From: Balaenoptera acutorostrata
Lineage: Eukaryota > Chordata > Mammalia > Artiodactyla > Balaenopteridae
Direction of reading: 5' to 3'
Assembly (NCBI RefSeq): GCF_949987535.1
Contig: NC_080068.1
Span: 77,153,254 to 77,217,253, forward strand
Length of the DNA: 64,000 nt
Made by a program: the position numbers and the translations under genes. This document shows, piece after piece, positions 11,559 to 24,060 of this stretch. Position 1 is the first letter of the stretch. Each line of letters starts with the position of its first letter. Under the pieces are notes generated by a model. That model had not been told where the DNA came from and made no database searches. It was given only the letters and a program-made list of their open reading frames with translations.

Positions 11559-11664
11559 CTTGAGAACTGAGATTTGGCAAAGGTAATTGGCTGCTTTCAG
11601 GCATTTTGTCCAGAAATGGAAACGTCAGGGTTGCTTCTGGTTCTGGAGATTTTGGCTTTACCAC
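11559..11664 (-). CDS. LIMCH1: LIMCH1 exon E14
   Basis: A 106-nt exon. Acceptor ATCCAG|GTGG, donor CTCAAG|GTAAAA. It encodes [19 protein letters not shown] and continues [16 protein letters not shown], closely matching the LIMCH1 segment that follows '[10 protein letters not shown]'. It begins in phase 0 after E13 and leaves one G for the Val codon shared with E15. The sequence is Pro/Ser rich and predicted to be unstructured. An adjacent 'MPMIQ' in the same frame is read-through into the intron and not coding. Confidence 0.95.
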
Positions 11665-13884
11665 CTGGATCATGGGCAACAGACATAAATATTATAAGTA
11701 TTGTCCATTAATAAATGCACAGGTGAAATAAAATTTAAGGATCCAGGGCTACAATAAGTCAATAAGCCCAAACATTTAAATTGTAAATGGAAAATTTTGC
11801 CCCTTCTCCAAACCCCTTCATGCTTTTCTACATTAATATAGAGGTCAATTTTTCAGAGAAATCAAACTAGAGCATAAAAATTTGATGATCATGTTTCTTC
11901 AAACTCAGAGGACAATATTCCATCTTTGAGATAATACATCACTCTGTCTCATTTTCTTATTGGGATCAATCACGGTTTCTCTTCTTGGTACTACATAATA
12001 CTGAATTTGTAATGTCAGGAAGTGAGATGTTCCATATAAGATTTTAAAAAAAAATCTTACTATGTATTAAATATTAAAGTAATATTACCTTCTAATGGGC
12101 ATTATGCTTGAGACACTACATACCCCCCCACACAAATTTACGCAAAGTACATTAAAGACAATATACTGTGCTTGTTGACAAAGAAGCATTATTGTAAATA
12201 ACCATTATATCAAACAGTGCCATAGCGATGATGCCCTTAAGGGATTTTTGAGGCATGTTAGACCACATGACCTTATGGTAAATAGATCCAAAATTACAGG
12301 CTTTAAAAATTCTTGTTTGCTTTGTAAAAACAGATTTTTCTTGTTATTGCTATTTAATTTTATTTTGTTTCTCCCCAATCGGAAGGGCCTTTGGTAGAAC
12401 ACCCTCCTTCCGATTTGTTGCTTCTAATCAACTGATTGCTGAAAGACCAGATAACCAAACTAACGACCAAAATAAAGAGTCAATAGACTCTGAGCAGAGA
12501 TCGGAATGAGGAGTGTGGCTGTATCAGTTCTGATGTCCTTTTAGCTGCTTACAGAACCTTCTCTGATTCACTGGCTGGTGGCCATGAAGAGATTAATTTT
12601 ATGGCCAGTGGGCGAGAGAGGCTCCAGAGCACTTGTTTCATCATAAGCTGATCTCTTATTTGGTCCTCAGGATGATTTAATGTCTAGAATTTCTCCTCAG
12701 TAAGATTTTATTTTTCTTGATGAACAATATATTCAACCCTAATGGAATCTTGAAGAAAATACAGTTAATTGTTCTGCATTACAGAGGTCAACCAGATGTC
12801 CAAATGAACTTCAGTGTTAAACATGCAGCAAAACCTAAGGCCTAGATTTACCAAAGTTGACAACCCTCAAATCTTAAGCTCATACCATTTCCTCAACAGT
12901 GGAATTGACAAAAATATGTTTCAGATAATGCCTGGTTGTAAATGAAAAAGTTAATCTCAGCAGAAATGCTCAAAATACCCACTGTGTAAAAGGTCAGCCT
13001 GTGTGCATTGGTACTTTGTTTTATAAAGGTAACACTCTCAAGTGAAGTCAGAAAATAAAAGCTGCTGCAACCACTGTCATCATCTTTCTTTCTTTCTTTC
13101 TCTAAAAGTTAACTGTAAAGTAGTGAAAGGAGAAAAGGAGAAATTCACATGGTGTGAAAGGCATTGGGTTCAAAGACCATTATTCCATTTGCTAATCATC
13201 TAGCAGAGATTCTTAACCTGGAGTCCACAGAAAAGAAGTCATGTGGTTATACATATTTCGTACTACTTGATACCAAGGAAAACTTGGTAATGCTGTGTAT
13301 TTTATGGTTTAAACAATATTATTCCAAGAATAACGTTTACCAGATAGACAAAGGGTCCATGGTGCATGTATATGTGTGGGCACACGTGCAGCGTGCGCGT
13401 GTGCACATACACACATACACACAGAGTTAAGAACCCCTGAAAACAATTTTTTCCATAGTAGGGTAGCCATGACACTGGGGGCCCAAAGATGGGTCACATA
13501 GATGAGGTTACACAGATGAGGAATGCAGATGAATATTTTTTATGTTATGGTATTCATTTTGTTTGATTTTAAAAATATTTTTTCTAGGAATGTTATAGAG
13601 TTTTCCTTTCATTTTATATTTACATAGGAAAAAAGGTCAATTTGCAAGAAGAATAAATAAATAGATTACAAGTGTAATGTGGATCAGGCACAACCTGCAA
13701 AGGCAGGAAATCCTGTCTGCCCCCAACGCTTTTCCTATAGTTAGGTTCTTCTGTTCAGACCTCCAGACCATTTTCTAATTCTCTGTGTATAAAAATGGGG
13801 GAGTAGCTAGAGTCTGAAATCCCCAAAAGGCATCCGGGAAGCAGGCATTTTTGGGCTCCACCAGGCATACAGCACTCTCAGCAT

Positions 13885-13990
13885 CTTAAGGCCGGGGGCT
13901 GTGTCTTATTCACTGTTGAATATCCAGTGTCTGCAGAGTGCCTGGCACATAGTAGGTGCACAGCCACTGTTGGTTGAGTAGATGATAGAT
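13885..13990 (+). mobile_element. L2 LINE 3' fragment
   Basis: 'ggggctgtgtcttattcact' followed by 'gagtgcctggcacatagtag' and a 'gttggttgag' end is the conserved L2 3' terminus. Ancient and short. Confidence 0.7.
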
Positions 13991-14089
13991 GAACCAGAAC
14001 TAGAAGTGGTAAATTTTTCACTCTAAAGTCAAATCCAAATCTAGGTTTAAAGTTGGAATATCACCACATAAAGTATCCAGTACGCAAGT

Positions 14090-14234
14090 CAGTTGTTCTC
14101 TATCTTGGTGACCCATCAGAATCACCTGGGGAGCTTTTGAAAATACAGATGCCTGAGCCCTGTTCCCAGAGACTGAGATTTATATGACCTGGTATGTATT
14201 AAATTCTAAAGGGTAACCGAGGTTGAGGACAACA
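14090..14234 (+). mobile_element. MER5A-like hAT fragment
   Basis: Starts 'cagttgttctctatcttgg', contains 'agaatcacctggggagcttt' and 'gcctgagccctgttcccaga', and ends 'aaccgaggttgaggacaac'. The layout follows the MER5 consensus with degenerate inverted ends. Confidence 0.65.
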
Positions 14235-14780
14235 GGTACAAAAGATGACTTTTAGACTGTGCCTGAAAACAAACTAAATTAATATGAAAGAGATGAGACC
14301 CCAAACAAAGAAGAAATTTAATAAAAACAAGATGTTAAAACCCATTATATCAGAATAATAATTTTCTAGTTTCCTTGTTATTCAAGTTCAGAGGCATCAG
14401 AAGTACCATTACTGTAAAACTGGTAAATATCGGAAAGAGAACATGGAGTAAGTTACAAATAAGCAAGCTCACGCACGGCAAACTAAAACCTAACTGCAAA
14501 GCTTTATAACAGATATCTATACTACATTTTTCTTTTAAGTGTATATAATTCTTCATAATTAAAAATTAGCCATTTAAAATAAATTTTAAAAGATGTTGAA
14601 AGACTATATATACCACTTATTATTAACAGAGAGGTAGGTTTCAGTGACGTTTTCTCTCTCTTGCTCTATTTCTCTATTTTTTATCTATATATTTTTATGT
14701 ATATTTACACATATTATTTGATAGATTTGTTACATATTTACATGCATATCACTGTGAATAGACATTAAAAATAAATAGCT

Positions 14781-15147
14781 ATAGGCTGAATGTTTGTGTC
14801 CCCCCAAAATTCATATGCTGAAACCCTAACCCCCCAAGGTAATGGTATTGGGAGCTGGGCCTTTTGGGAGGTGATTAGGTCATGGGGGTGAAGATCTCAT
14901 GCATGGGACTACTGATGGTATAAAAGAGACTCAGGAGAGCTTCCTTTGGCCCTTCTGCCAAGTGAGGGCACAGCAAGAAGACAGCCGTCTGTGAGTCAGG
15001 AAGTGGGTTCTCACCAGACGCTGACTGTCAGCGCCTTGCTCTTGCACCTCCCAGCCGCCATAACTGACAGAAATAAATTTCTGTTGTTTATAAGCTACCA
15101 AGTCTATGGTTTTCTGTTATAGCAGCCCAAGTGGACTAACACAGACA
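14781..15147 (+). mobile_element. MaLR-type solo LTR (MLT1-like)
   Basis: An LTR remnant of the ERVL-MaLR group: 'ggctgaatgtttgtgtcccc' near the start, 'gggaggtgattaggtcatgg' inside, 'tataaaagag' as a TATA-like promoter core near 14919, 'aataaatttctgttgtttat' around the poly(A) signal, and an end 'gtggactaacacagac'. Non-coding; no internal retroviral genes flank it, so it looks like a solo LTR. Antisense to LIMCH1 and about 200 bp downstream of E13 in gene direction. The subfamily name is from memory. Confidence 0.75.
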
Positions 15148-15345
15148 TCTTTCTATATGTAGTTACATTTTTTTTTTACAATGAACATGTATTACATTTG
15201 TATTAAGAAAAAATATACAGATCAAAGGTAGGAAACAAGATCAGGAGAGAAAATAAATCTTCATTACAAAATGGTGCTACCACAGCAGCCGGCAGCAACA
15301 TGAAGCCACGTGAATTGTGGACTTAACGGCTTTAGTCCACCTCAC

Positions 15346-15509
15346 CTTTTGTGACAGCACCAGTTCCACCTTTCCACTCATTTCATTTTCCGCTTTCTTC
15401 TGGTCTTTCTCTTCTGGCACCTCGTTCTTCACCTGGGGGCTGGAGGAAAGCTCCACAAAGGCCACGGTCGGGCTGGATCGAGTCACAGTTGATGTAAAAT
15501 ACTGTGGCT
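15346..15509 (-). CDS. LIMCH1: LIMCH1 exon E13
   Basis: A 164-nt exon. Acceptor ATTTCAG|AGCC, donor CAAAAG|GTGAGG. After two bases completing a Glu codon from E12 it encodes [20 protein letters not shown] and continues through '[17 protein letters not shown]' to '[10 protein letters not shown]', which is characteristic LIMCH1 sequence. It ends in phase 0. Highly charged and low in hydrophobics, consistent with the disordered linker between the central and C-terminal coiled coils. Confidence 0.96.
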
Positions 15510-16681
15510 CTGAAATGCAGTTACATTCAGAAACATAAAGAACAAGATGAAAACCATATAAAGGCTCGTTGGTCCTGCCACGCCAGGAAGTACACTGAGT
15601 ACATATCTTGCCCCGGGCAACACGGAGCTGGATTACAGTGTGATGAGAGGTACAGAAGAGCTTCAGGTACTAGAATTCTCTAGGCTCTTTCATGATATTA
15701 TTAAAAAATCAAGCAACATAAAACACATCAAAGAACCCCACTATGAAAAACTTAAGTTCTGAATAAGAGTCCCAGCTTACATACGAATAACACTACATGA
15801 AACAAAATGCTGACAGGAAATATGACGAGAGGTGGGTTGGATGGGTGAACATTTATAGATAATTTCTATCCAAATTTCTTTCCAAATGAGGGGCAGCCTG
15901 ACTCTTCCTTTTGTATTACAATGCTCCTTTTTAACATCATGCTTTCATAATTGGAATGTGTTAAGGATTGTGTGGTTAAAATCAATATAATGCAGTGAAC
16001 ATTAAGTGTTCTCGGATATACAAAGAAGAATTTGGTACAGTCTAAAGTGGGTGGAAAAGTCACCACCTGAGGGGGCATATCAGAATGTGGAGGTACAGTC
16101 TAGTTTGAAAAAGTATACGCTAAAATTTTTAGTAATGACTTTTAATTTACTTTACGATGCCATTTAAAAATAACTTGGTATTAGAAGAGGGTGAGAGGTT
16201 TTCATGTTTATCAAAAGAAAAAAATGTGTTAAAAATATCGAGAAATATTACTTTAGGGAAGAGTGGGTTTTTATTCATACTCACTGTTCATATTTGTGGC
16301 ATTACTTTATTCTTTCAAACTATTCATTGGGTTTACCACTTCAGCATCTATTTTTATGATATATTTTTAATCTGTCTTATCTATTGTTGTTACTGTGTGT
16401 TAAATATAACCTTCAGTTTTTAGCATTATTGATTTGGGGAAATATAACTCTTTTATGATGATAGAGATAAACTTTCAAAAAAACCAAAACGAAACAAGGT
16501 AGCAAAAATGCATGGGTTCCTGTTTTTTTTACAGCAAGATAAATCACTTGGTCAGAATTTCCCCCAGGAAGTCACTAGGTGGCAGCACAACCACACCGTA
16601 GCAATTCACTACGTTTTCTATTTTCATTATCTTAAGAGTTATGACGCTTTATCTTAAAACTAGTCTGTTATAAAAACAAAC
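15510..16681. other. LIMCH1 intron E12-E13
   Basis: About 1.2 kb, AT-rich. No transposon or coding signal that I can support; the open frames at 15866-16078 and 16157-16423 are hydrophobic, AT-driven chance frames. Confidence 0.6.
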
Positions 16682-16772
16682 CTGATGAGGCAACTTCTGT
16701 ATTCCCTTTTTCTGTTTTTTCACCACCATTCTCATCTTCTTGACTGTTTGTTTCAGTTTCTTCAGTGGTTGC
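16682..16772 (-). CDS. LIMCH1: LIMCH1 exon E12
   Basis: A 91-nt exon, too short for the usual ORF cut-off. Acceptor TCTTTTAG|GCAACC, donor CATCAG|GTTTGT. It encodes ATTEETETNSQEDENGGEKT and then 'EKGNTEVASS' plus one G. This aligns with the human LIMCH1 segment beginning 'ATTEKTEPNSQEDKND' (recalled), with substitutions and no shift. It joins E11 in phase 0 and E13 through a split Glu codon. Very acidic and probably disordered; substitutions here suggest weak constraint. Confidence 0.93.
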
Positions 16773-17307
16773 CTAAAAGAAAGATATTTTTCCACCTTGA
16801 ATACATTATCCCTTTGAAGGTTCTAGAAGGTAAAGGATTTCTTTCTCTTTTTTCCAGTAGTAATTTTTAGGCCAACGAGGTGAGCTGCCTATATGAATTC
16901 ACTCTTTTCTATTTCCAGTGGTGAAAGGCTGGGTTTGTCAGCAGGAGACGTTCCGTGAAGGAAAACATAAGTGCTGAAGCAGAACCACCTTACGAGGGCA
17001 CACAACCCCACTACCTCCCCACCTCCTCTGACTGCCTCCTTTTCCTTCCTTTCACTATCAATTTTTCAAAATCATAGTTACCACTCTCTTGCTCCCAAAT
17101 GCCATTACAGTTGGCTTAGGGTCATATCACCAGTGAAAAAATTAATTTTTTCAAGTTGCAATTAACCTCTCAGTAGCTTGTCTTCAGCACAGATGCTGGT
17201 GGCTCTTAGTATTGTGCATTTTATTCTTGAAGTTCTCTCCCTTTCTGGGCTCTCAACAACTTTCTGTTACCCAACTTCTCATATTCCACCCACCCCCCCC
17301 CATAATT

Positions 17308-19470
17308 TCTGAAAGAAACTGAAGAAGACACAAAGAAATGGAAAGATATCTTGTATTCATGGATTGGAAGAATTAATATTGTTAAAATATCCCCATTACC
17401 CAAAGCAACCTACAGATTCAATGCAATCCCTATAAAAATTCCAATGGCATTTTTCACAGAAATAGAAAAAAACAACCCTAAAATTCATATGGAAATACGA
17501 AGGACCCCAAATAGCTAAAGCAATCTTGAGCAAGAAGAACAAAACTGGAAGCATCACATTTCCTTATTTCAAACTATGTTACCAAGCTACATTAATCAAA
17601 ACACTTTGGTACTGGCATAAAAACAGACACATAAATCAATGGAACAGAACATCCAGAAATCAACCCATACTTTTATGGTCAACTAATTTTTGACAAAGGC
17701 ACCAAGAATACAAAATGGGTAAAGGATAGGCTTTTCGGTAAATGTTGTTGGGAAAACTGGATATCGACATGCAAAAGAATGAAATTGGACTCTTATCTTA
17801 CACCATACACCAAAATCAATGTCTAAATGGATAAAAGACTTAAAAGTATGACTGCAAACCATAAAACTCCTAGAAGAAAACAGGGGGAAATATCCTAGGC
17901 ATTGATCTTAACAATGATTTCTTGGATTTGGCACCAAAAGCTCAGGCAATAAAAGCAAAAATAAACAAGTGGGACTACATCAAACTGAAATGTTTCTGCA
18001 CAGCAAAGGAAACAAATAACAAAATGAGAGGGAAATCTACAGAATGGGAGAAAATATCTGCAAATCATACATCCAATAAGGGATTGATATCCAAAACATA
18101 AAAGGAACTCTTACAACTCAATAGCAAAAAACATCAAATAAACCAACTTAAAAATGGGAAAAGGACCTGAATAGACATTTTCCCAAAGAAGATATACAAA
18201 TGGCCAACTGAAGTCATGCATATGAAAAGATGCTCAACATCACTAATCACCAGGGAAATCAAAACTACAGTGAGATATCACCTTATATCTTTTAGGGATT
18301 GTTATTATCAAAAAGTCAAAAGAGGGACTTCCCTGGTGGTGCAGTGCTTAAGAATCCGCCTGCCAATGCAGGGGACATGGGTTCAAGCCCTGGTCCGGGA
18401 AGATCCCACATGCTGCAGAGCAACTAAGCCCGTGCGCCACAACTACTGAAGCCCACGCACCTAGAGCCTGTGCTCCACAACAAGAGAAGGCACCGCAATG
18501 AGAAGCCTGCGCACTGCAACGAAGAGTAGCCCCCGCTCGCTGCAACTAGAGAAAGCCCGCGTGCAGCAATGAAGACCCAACGCAGCCAAAAAATAAATTA
18601 AAAAAAAAAAGTCAAAAGATGACAAGTGTTGTTGAGAATGTGGAGAAAAGTGGACCACTGTATACTGATGGTGGGAATGTAAATTGGTACAGCCATTATG
18701 GAAAATAGTATGGAGTTTCACCAAAACTTTAAAATAGAACTATTATATGATCCAGCAATTCCACTTCTAGGTATATATATCCAAAGGAAATGAAATCAGT
18801 ATCTCGAAGAGATATCTGTACTCCCATGTTCATTGCAGCATTATTCACGATAGCTAAGATATGGAAACAACCTAAATGTTGATGGATAACTAAAGAAAAC
18901 ATGTATATATGTATATATTATTCATATATTCTGATATATAAATATTACTATTATATGCACAAATATCAATATTATACACACATATACAATGGAATATTAT
19001 TGAGCCTTTAAAAAGAAAAAAATCCTGTCATTTGCAACAATATGCATGAACCTGGAGAACATTATGCTGAGTGAAATAAGCCAGACACAGAAAGACAAAT
19101 ATTGCATGATCTCAGTTATATCTGGAATCTAAAAAGTTAAAATTAAAAACTGCCAGACCTGTAGTAACAGAGAGTAGAATGGTAGCTACCAGAGGCTGGG
19201 GCATGGGGGAAAAGTGAAGGGGAAAAAAAAAGTAAAATGATTGTTGCCTGGGTCTGAGGGGAGGGGGCCATGGGGAACTATTGTTTAATGGGTACAGAGT
19301 TTCAGTTTAGCAAGATGAAAAGAGTTCTGGAGATGGATGGTGGCAATGGTTGCACAACAATATGAATGTACTAAATACTACTAAACTGTACACTTAAAAA
19401 TGGTTAGGATAGTAAATTTTATGTTTTACTTTACCACAATAAAAAAATGGAAAAAAATTTGTAAAAAAAT
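17308..19470 (+). mobile_element. Old L1 LINE, 3' part of ORF2 plus 3' UTR
   Basis: Sense-strand L1 remnant starting in the reverse-transcriptase C-terminal region ('gaaatggaaagatatcttgt', 'caatggcatttttcacagaa') and running to an A-rich tail near 19440-19500. It is more diverged than the L1 at the window start: the Cys/His region and 'attgcagcattattcacgat' are recognisable but no long frame survives. It is interrupted by a younger SINE at 18324-18605, so it predates that insertion. Confidence 0.88.
18324..18605 (+). mobile_element. CHR-type SINE inside the old L1
   Basis: tRNA-derived SINE: 'gggacttccctggtggtgca' head, B-box-like 'gggttcaagccc', a 'caacaagagaagg' body and a '...acgcagccaaaaaataaa' tail. 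A 14-bp target-site duplication 'aaaaagtcaaaaga' flanks it at 18310-18323 and 18606-18619. Such SINEs are RNA polymerase III-derived and are mobilised by L1 machinery. Confidence 0.92.
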
Positions 19471-19883
19471 TATTTGCAAATTTTCAAAGTTAAAAAAAAA
19501 AACACAAGGAAACTTTAAGCCACTAGCCTTTCAAGCTGCTAAGGAATTTTATAATAGCATCTAGTGGCAAAGATATGCTTTTTCTTTTGGAGGATGGGGT
19601 GGTTTTGACATCTTCATAACTAGATGAGCACTTTCTAATGATGGATAACCGTGTATCAATTCTGGAAGAACATAATATTAAATTAACATGCACCTTTAAA
19701 ACCCTAGGAAGGAAAAAAAAAACCCTAGGAAGGAAATAAGCATCATATTTATATTACTTAATGGATTTTGTAACTTTTTAATACATCAAGAAGCCTGAAT
19801 TGAAGCCCTTTAAGAGACTTAATGAGTGGAAATGGTTAAATAAACCAAAGTCTCTTTTATTATAGTGAAGTTACATATATATG

Positions 19884-19886
<3 letters not shown>

Positions 19887-19925
<39 letters not shown>
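19887..19925. repeat. (TG)n microsatellite
   Basis: About 19 uninterrupted TG units. Likely length-polymorphic and a usable marker; no coding role. Confidence 0.95.
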
Positions 19926-19928
<3 letters not shown>

Positions 19929-20540
19929 CACTGTTATATGAACAACTGACATGAGAGTAGCCTTTGAAGACCCACCAGCCTAGTATTACAACAGAATAAG
20001 CTGGGTTTAATAATTTAAACTGCCCCCCACACACATAGAAATATTAATACATAGTATTTTTTGTTTTATGATGTTAATATATAAATACTGTCAAAGATAC
20101 TGATTTTTAATATATAAAATACTGTCTGAAATACTGATTTTTAGGTTTTCTCCCCAAATGGATTAGATTATGGAAAACTATCTGAGCCTGGGAAACAAAT
20201 TTGCAGTTAAATATTGATGAATGATGGTCTTGAAAACACTGGTGTTACCAGTGACTGGAAATAAATAACTACAAAAACTGAGCCAAAGCCTTCCCAGCCC
20301 AAACGTGAACAAAGAAATGGACATATTTTATTAAATCTTAGATGCCATCAAGTTTAAGTTGTATTATTTTAGGTACTACTAAGAAAGAAAACAAACTGCC
20401 TGTTAAATAGGACACACTATTGATTATAAGACATATCCTGAAAAAACAGACATGTTCTGATTTAGAGATGTTCAAACGTGGCAAGTGTATTCCTTGGAAT
20501 CAATGAAATAAGATAATTCATGAAGCCCTTTAGACAGAAT

Positions 20541-20895
20541 TTTTTTTTAATTAATTAATTTTATTTATTTATTTTTGGCTGCATTGGGTCTTCGTTGCTG
20601 TGCGCAGGCTTTCCCTAGTTGTGGCGAGCGGGGGCTACTCTTTGTTGCGGTGCGTGGGTTTCTCATTGCCATGTCTTCTCTTGTTGCAGAGCACGGGCTC
20701 TAGGCGTGCAGGCTTCAGTAGTTGTGGCACGTGGGCTCAGCAGTTGTGGCTCACGGGCTCTAGAGCACAGGCTCAGTAGTTGTGGCACACGGGCTTAGGC
20801 TCCGCGGCATGTGGGATCTTCCCGGACCAGGGCTCGAACCCGTGTACCCTGCCTTGGCGGGCGGATTCTTAACCACTGCACCACCAGGGAAGCCC
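20541..20895 (-). mobile_element. CHR-type SINE
   Basis: Reverse-complement SINE: a T-rich tail at 20541-20570, then 'ggctgcattgggtcttcgtt', ending 'ccaccagggaagccc'. It is flanked by a roughly 10-bp duplication with one mismatch, 'tagacagaat' (20531-20540) and 'tagacataat' (20896-20905). It has the longer body with repeated 'cagtagttgtggc' units. Confidence 0.92.
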
Positions 20896-21174
20896 TAGAC
20901 ATAATTTATAATGCAGAAGAGACAAAGTCCTCAAGCACTACTTCAATAAGGATGATTTTACTAGCACACCTCATTTCAGTAATATTTTACTTATGCATGA
21001 CTAATGCAGAACTTCGATTTTCAAGAATACTCATGTTTCTGGATGCATTTCTATGTGGCTTAACACTCAAATACTGAACTCCCAGATGACCCAATTTATC
21101 TTCCCTTAAAATTACGTTTTAAAGGTTATACACTGTTGTCACTGTAGCCATGGGCAATATTTACTAGATTTCCC

Positions 21175-21370
21175 ACATGTCAGCACTTGATGTGGATTAT
21201 CTTCCTTAGTCCTCAGAGCAAGCTTGTAAAGTATGCACCAATATGATTCCCTTTATACAGGTGAGGAAGCTGAGGCCCAGGAGGCTAAGTGACTTCCCCA
21301 GAGTCACACTGCTAGTAGGTAGGGGAGGTAGGAACCCTGACCTGTGCTGCTAACCTCAATGCTCCACCAT
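21175..21370 (-). mobile_element. MIR SINE fragment
   Basis: 'ttatcttccttagtcctcag', 'acaggtgaggaagctgaggc' and 'gtcacactgctagtaggtag' follow the reversed MIR core and 3' part. Ends approximate. Confidence 0.75.
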
Positions 21371-23889
21371 CTGGACTTGGAGTCACACCCACTGCCAACT
21401 TCTCCCCAGGTATTTAAAGGTTTTGACCCATAAGATGCAATCCAGAACCTGAGTGTCCCAAGTTTATTGCTGAAATGATTCAAACTGCCATTTCCATGTC
21501 CTTTCCTTCTCATCCATTCCACCTCATCCTTTCCATTCTACCTGTCATCCATTTATCATGCAAAAGATGAGAACTCTCCGGGATCTCTCGGGACAGGGGG
21601 CAAGTTAGCCAAGTCTGCAATTCCCAGGGCAGCTTGAGACCAGACCACCCCCAGCCATCACCCCATCTTGGGGCTTTTGATCCAGTCCAGGTTCTGAGGG
21701 GGGCAGGGACCCAGCATGGTATCTGACATAGAACCAACATGTAACCCATGATAGGGAAGCAAATGTTAGATGCATTATTTATGAAATTTATACTGTCAAG
21801 CTTAGTTTAAATGCATACTAGTCATCAAAATCAAGCTATTACTAACAAAATATTCAGGATAAATTAAGAGAAAAAGCAAGTTACAACACAATTTGAATAA
21901 CATGAGCCCCCCAAAATATTTTATATACACTGAGAAAAAGAGAAGAATGCACATTTTAAAAAATCTTAATTTCTGAGTGGCTGGAGTAATAACTAGTTTA
22001 TATTTTTTTATGGTTTTCTATATTCTGCTATATATATATATAGACTATATATAATCAAGGGAAATCCCAAAGCCAGTTTAATTAACTTCTGCCTGATACT
22101 CCATTCTGAAGTCTTGTTACTTTTGTACTCACATCATTACTTCAAAGGAAATGAGTTCAAAATTGGCAGTTTTAACCAGTGCTGATGGACTCAGAGATTT
22201 GCCTGAAACAAACCTGTCTTGCTGGAAAATGTGTTTTATGGCCCACACTTTCCTTTGGTTACAGCTGACAAGAGGAGAAGCCTTCCCTTCTCCAACTGGT
22301 AATACTGTCTCAAGAATGAAAATAAAAACAGATCCCTGGACATGAATGAATGAGAGCACAGAAAGGTTACAGGGGCCTAAGCCGGGAGTTGGCGTCCCCT
22401 TGACTAAGAACACCATCCAAACTGGCCCTGGTGCCAGACCGAGCCCTGAGGCCACAGGTGGGAGGTGGCAGTTTCCTGGCTTGAGAGGGACATGGTCTAG
22501 CCACAGATCTACCTGGCTTTGGGCTGCTCATTTTAACAAGAACCTTACTGGTGAACCAGCCCAGAGAGCATCTCTGTGGAATGAATTGGAAATATGAAGC
22601 AGGAGAGGAGAAATGGTCCTGAGACCCAGGGTCTGAGTGGCCCTGTTTCTAGGACAGAGGAGGTATGAAGGCTTGGACTGATCATTTAACCTCTACAGGT
22701 TGGAAGGTGTGATGTCCAAGGTCCTTACCTAAGCTGCTATTCGGTGACTCTGACTGATTTTCCGGCTCCAGTCCTGAAGAACTTATCTGGACGCAAGCCT
22801 GGAAAATCAGTCTATTTATGTCTTGGCACCAGGACCCAGGTGCCACATATGCCATGCATGTGTTTCCCTTTTTGCTTTTATATCACCAAATATCTATTTT
22901 CACTGGATGAAAGAGGATCTACGTGGCGAATCAGCCTTTCCATTCCTTAAACTTTTTCTTTTTGCCGTAAACTTCTCCAACTAACAATGCGTGGGTCTGA
23001 CCCAGGTCAGATGGGCTAGGTTTGATTTTTTTATTGTTCCTCATGTATACTATCTTGAAGTCTGTAAACGTTTTCATATCTAAATATCTTTAATGACTTA
23101 GTAAGAGTATTAAATCTAATGCTCTTGCAACTACTTCTGGATGGAGTAAAACAGTTTCTAGAGAAATGTCTGTTGACATTTGACATCTAAAAGGAATCTG
23201 CAGTTGGTCACAGTTGTACAGAAAAAAGCACCTACTCAAATGCCTTCACCCTGCTCTCACTGCAAAATGAAATGTTTCAAGAAAGATCCGATTGTCTGTT
23301 TTCCTGGATCAGAAAACATTAGTAAAGTACTGAATTTTCAAGAGGAAGGCCTAGAGCTTTGTCAAGGTGGAAATATCTTGTTACTTAGTTTGAGAAACGC
23401 AGATGAAGTTGTTTAGATACCTCAGAGCTGAGTTTGGCCGTTGGTCCATGAGGGAGAATTGCCACAGACCTGGTGGGAGGGTGCCGCCAGTACGGAGGGC
23501 GTGCAGGACGTCGGTTGGGATGAGCTGGCAAGAGGGCGCTGACAGGAGGTCAATGGGTGAGAGTCCTGGGGGTTTAGGTGGCAGAGGGAAGCCAGACTTG
23601 GGAAACAGTGAATAATAGGAGAACCAAAATGAGCTGCTGGAAGAAGCATGTGAGCATCTGCAAGGGCAATCGTCTTCTGGAAAAATCTGTTCATGTCTGC
23701 TTGCTTCCTAGAGAATTACAGCTGGAGCTATTGACGGGCTGAGTTGGAAGACGACGTGGAATTCATCTCATTTGTTTGAAATTCACATCTGTTCAAGATG
23801 GTGATTTTGATGACCTTACTTTAACCTAAAAAACTTTGCACCTATCACCCTTCCAGGCTTCTGAAAAATATATGGTAACTTTCTTTCTC

Positions 23890-24060
23890 CCATTGGTTGA
23901 ATGACAATGTTAAAACTAACTTAGGGGCACCTCTATGAGTCACTGTGACATCATGCTAAATGCTCTATACATATGAATTCTCACGATAACCATCAGATGC
24001 CTATATTATCATTATCCTTATTTTAAATACAAACTGAGGCTCAGGGGGGGTTTGACCTTT
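23890..24060 (-). mobile_element. MIR-like fragment, degraded
   Basis: 'taaatgctctatacatatga', 'attatcattatccttatttt' and 'aaactgaggctcag' resemble reversed MIR. Weakly supported. Confidence 0.5.

Larger units (their letters stand above)
11665..15345. other. LIMCH1 intron E13-E14
   Basis: About 3.7 kb of intron. Recognisable contents: a CA/GT-rich patch (about 13370-13425), an L2 3' end (13885-13990), a MER5A-like fragment (14090-14234) and a MaLR LTR (14781-15147). 11665-13370 is unique-looking AT-rich sequence with no supported feature. Confidence 0.7.

Noticed and set aside
18324..18449. tRNA-like A and B boxes suggesting tRNA genes (also at 25.5, 53.5, 62.3 and 63.7 kb)
   Set aside because: These are the tRNA-derived heads of CHR SINEs with target-site duplications and long bodies, not standalone tRNA genes.
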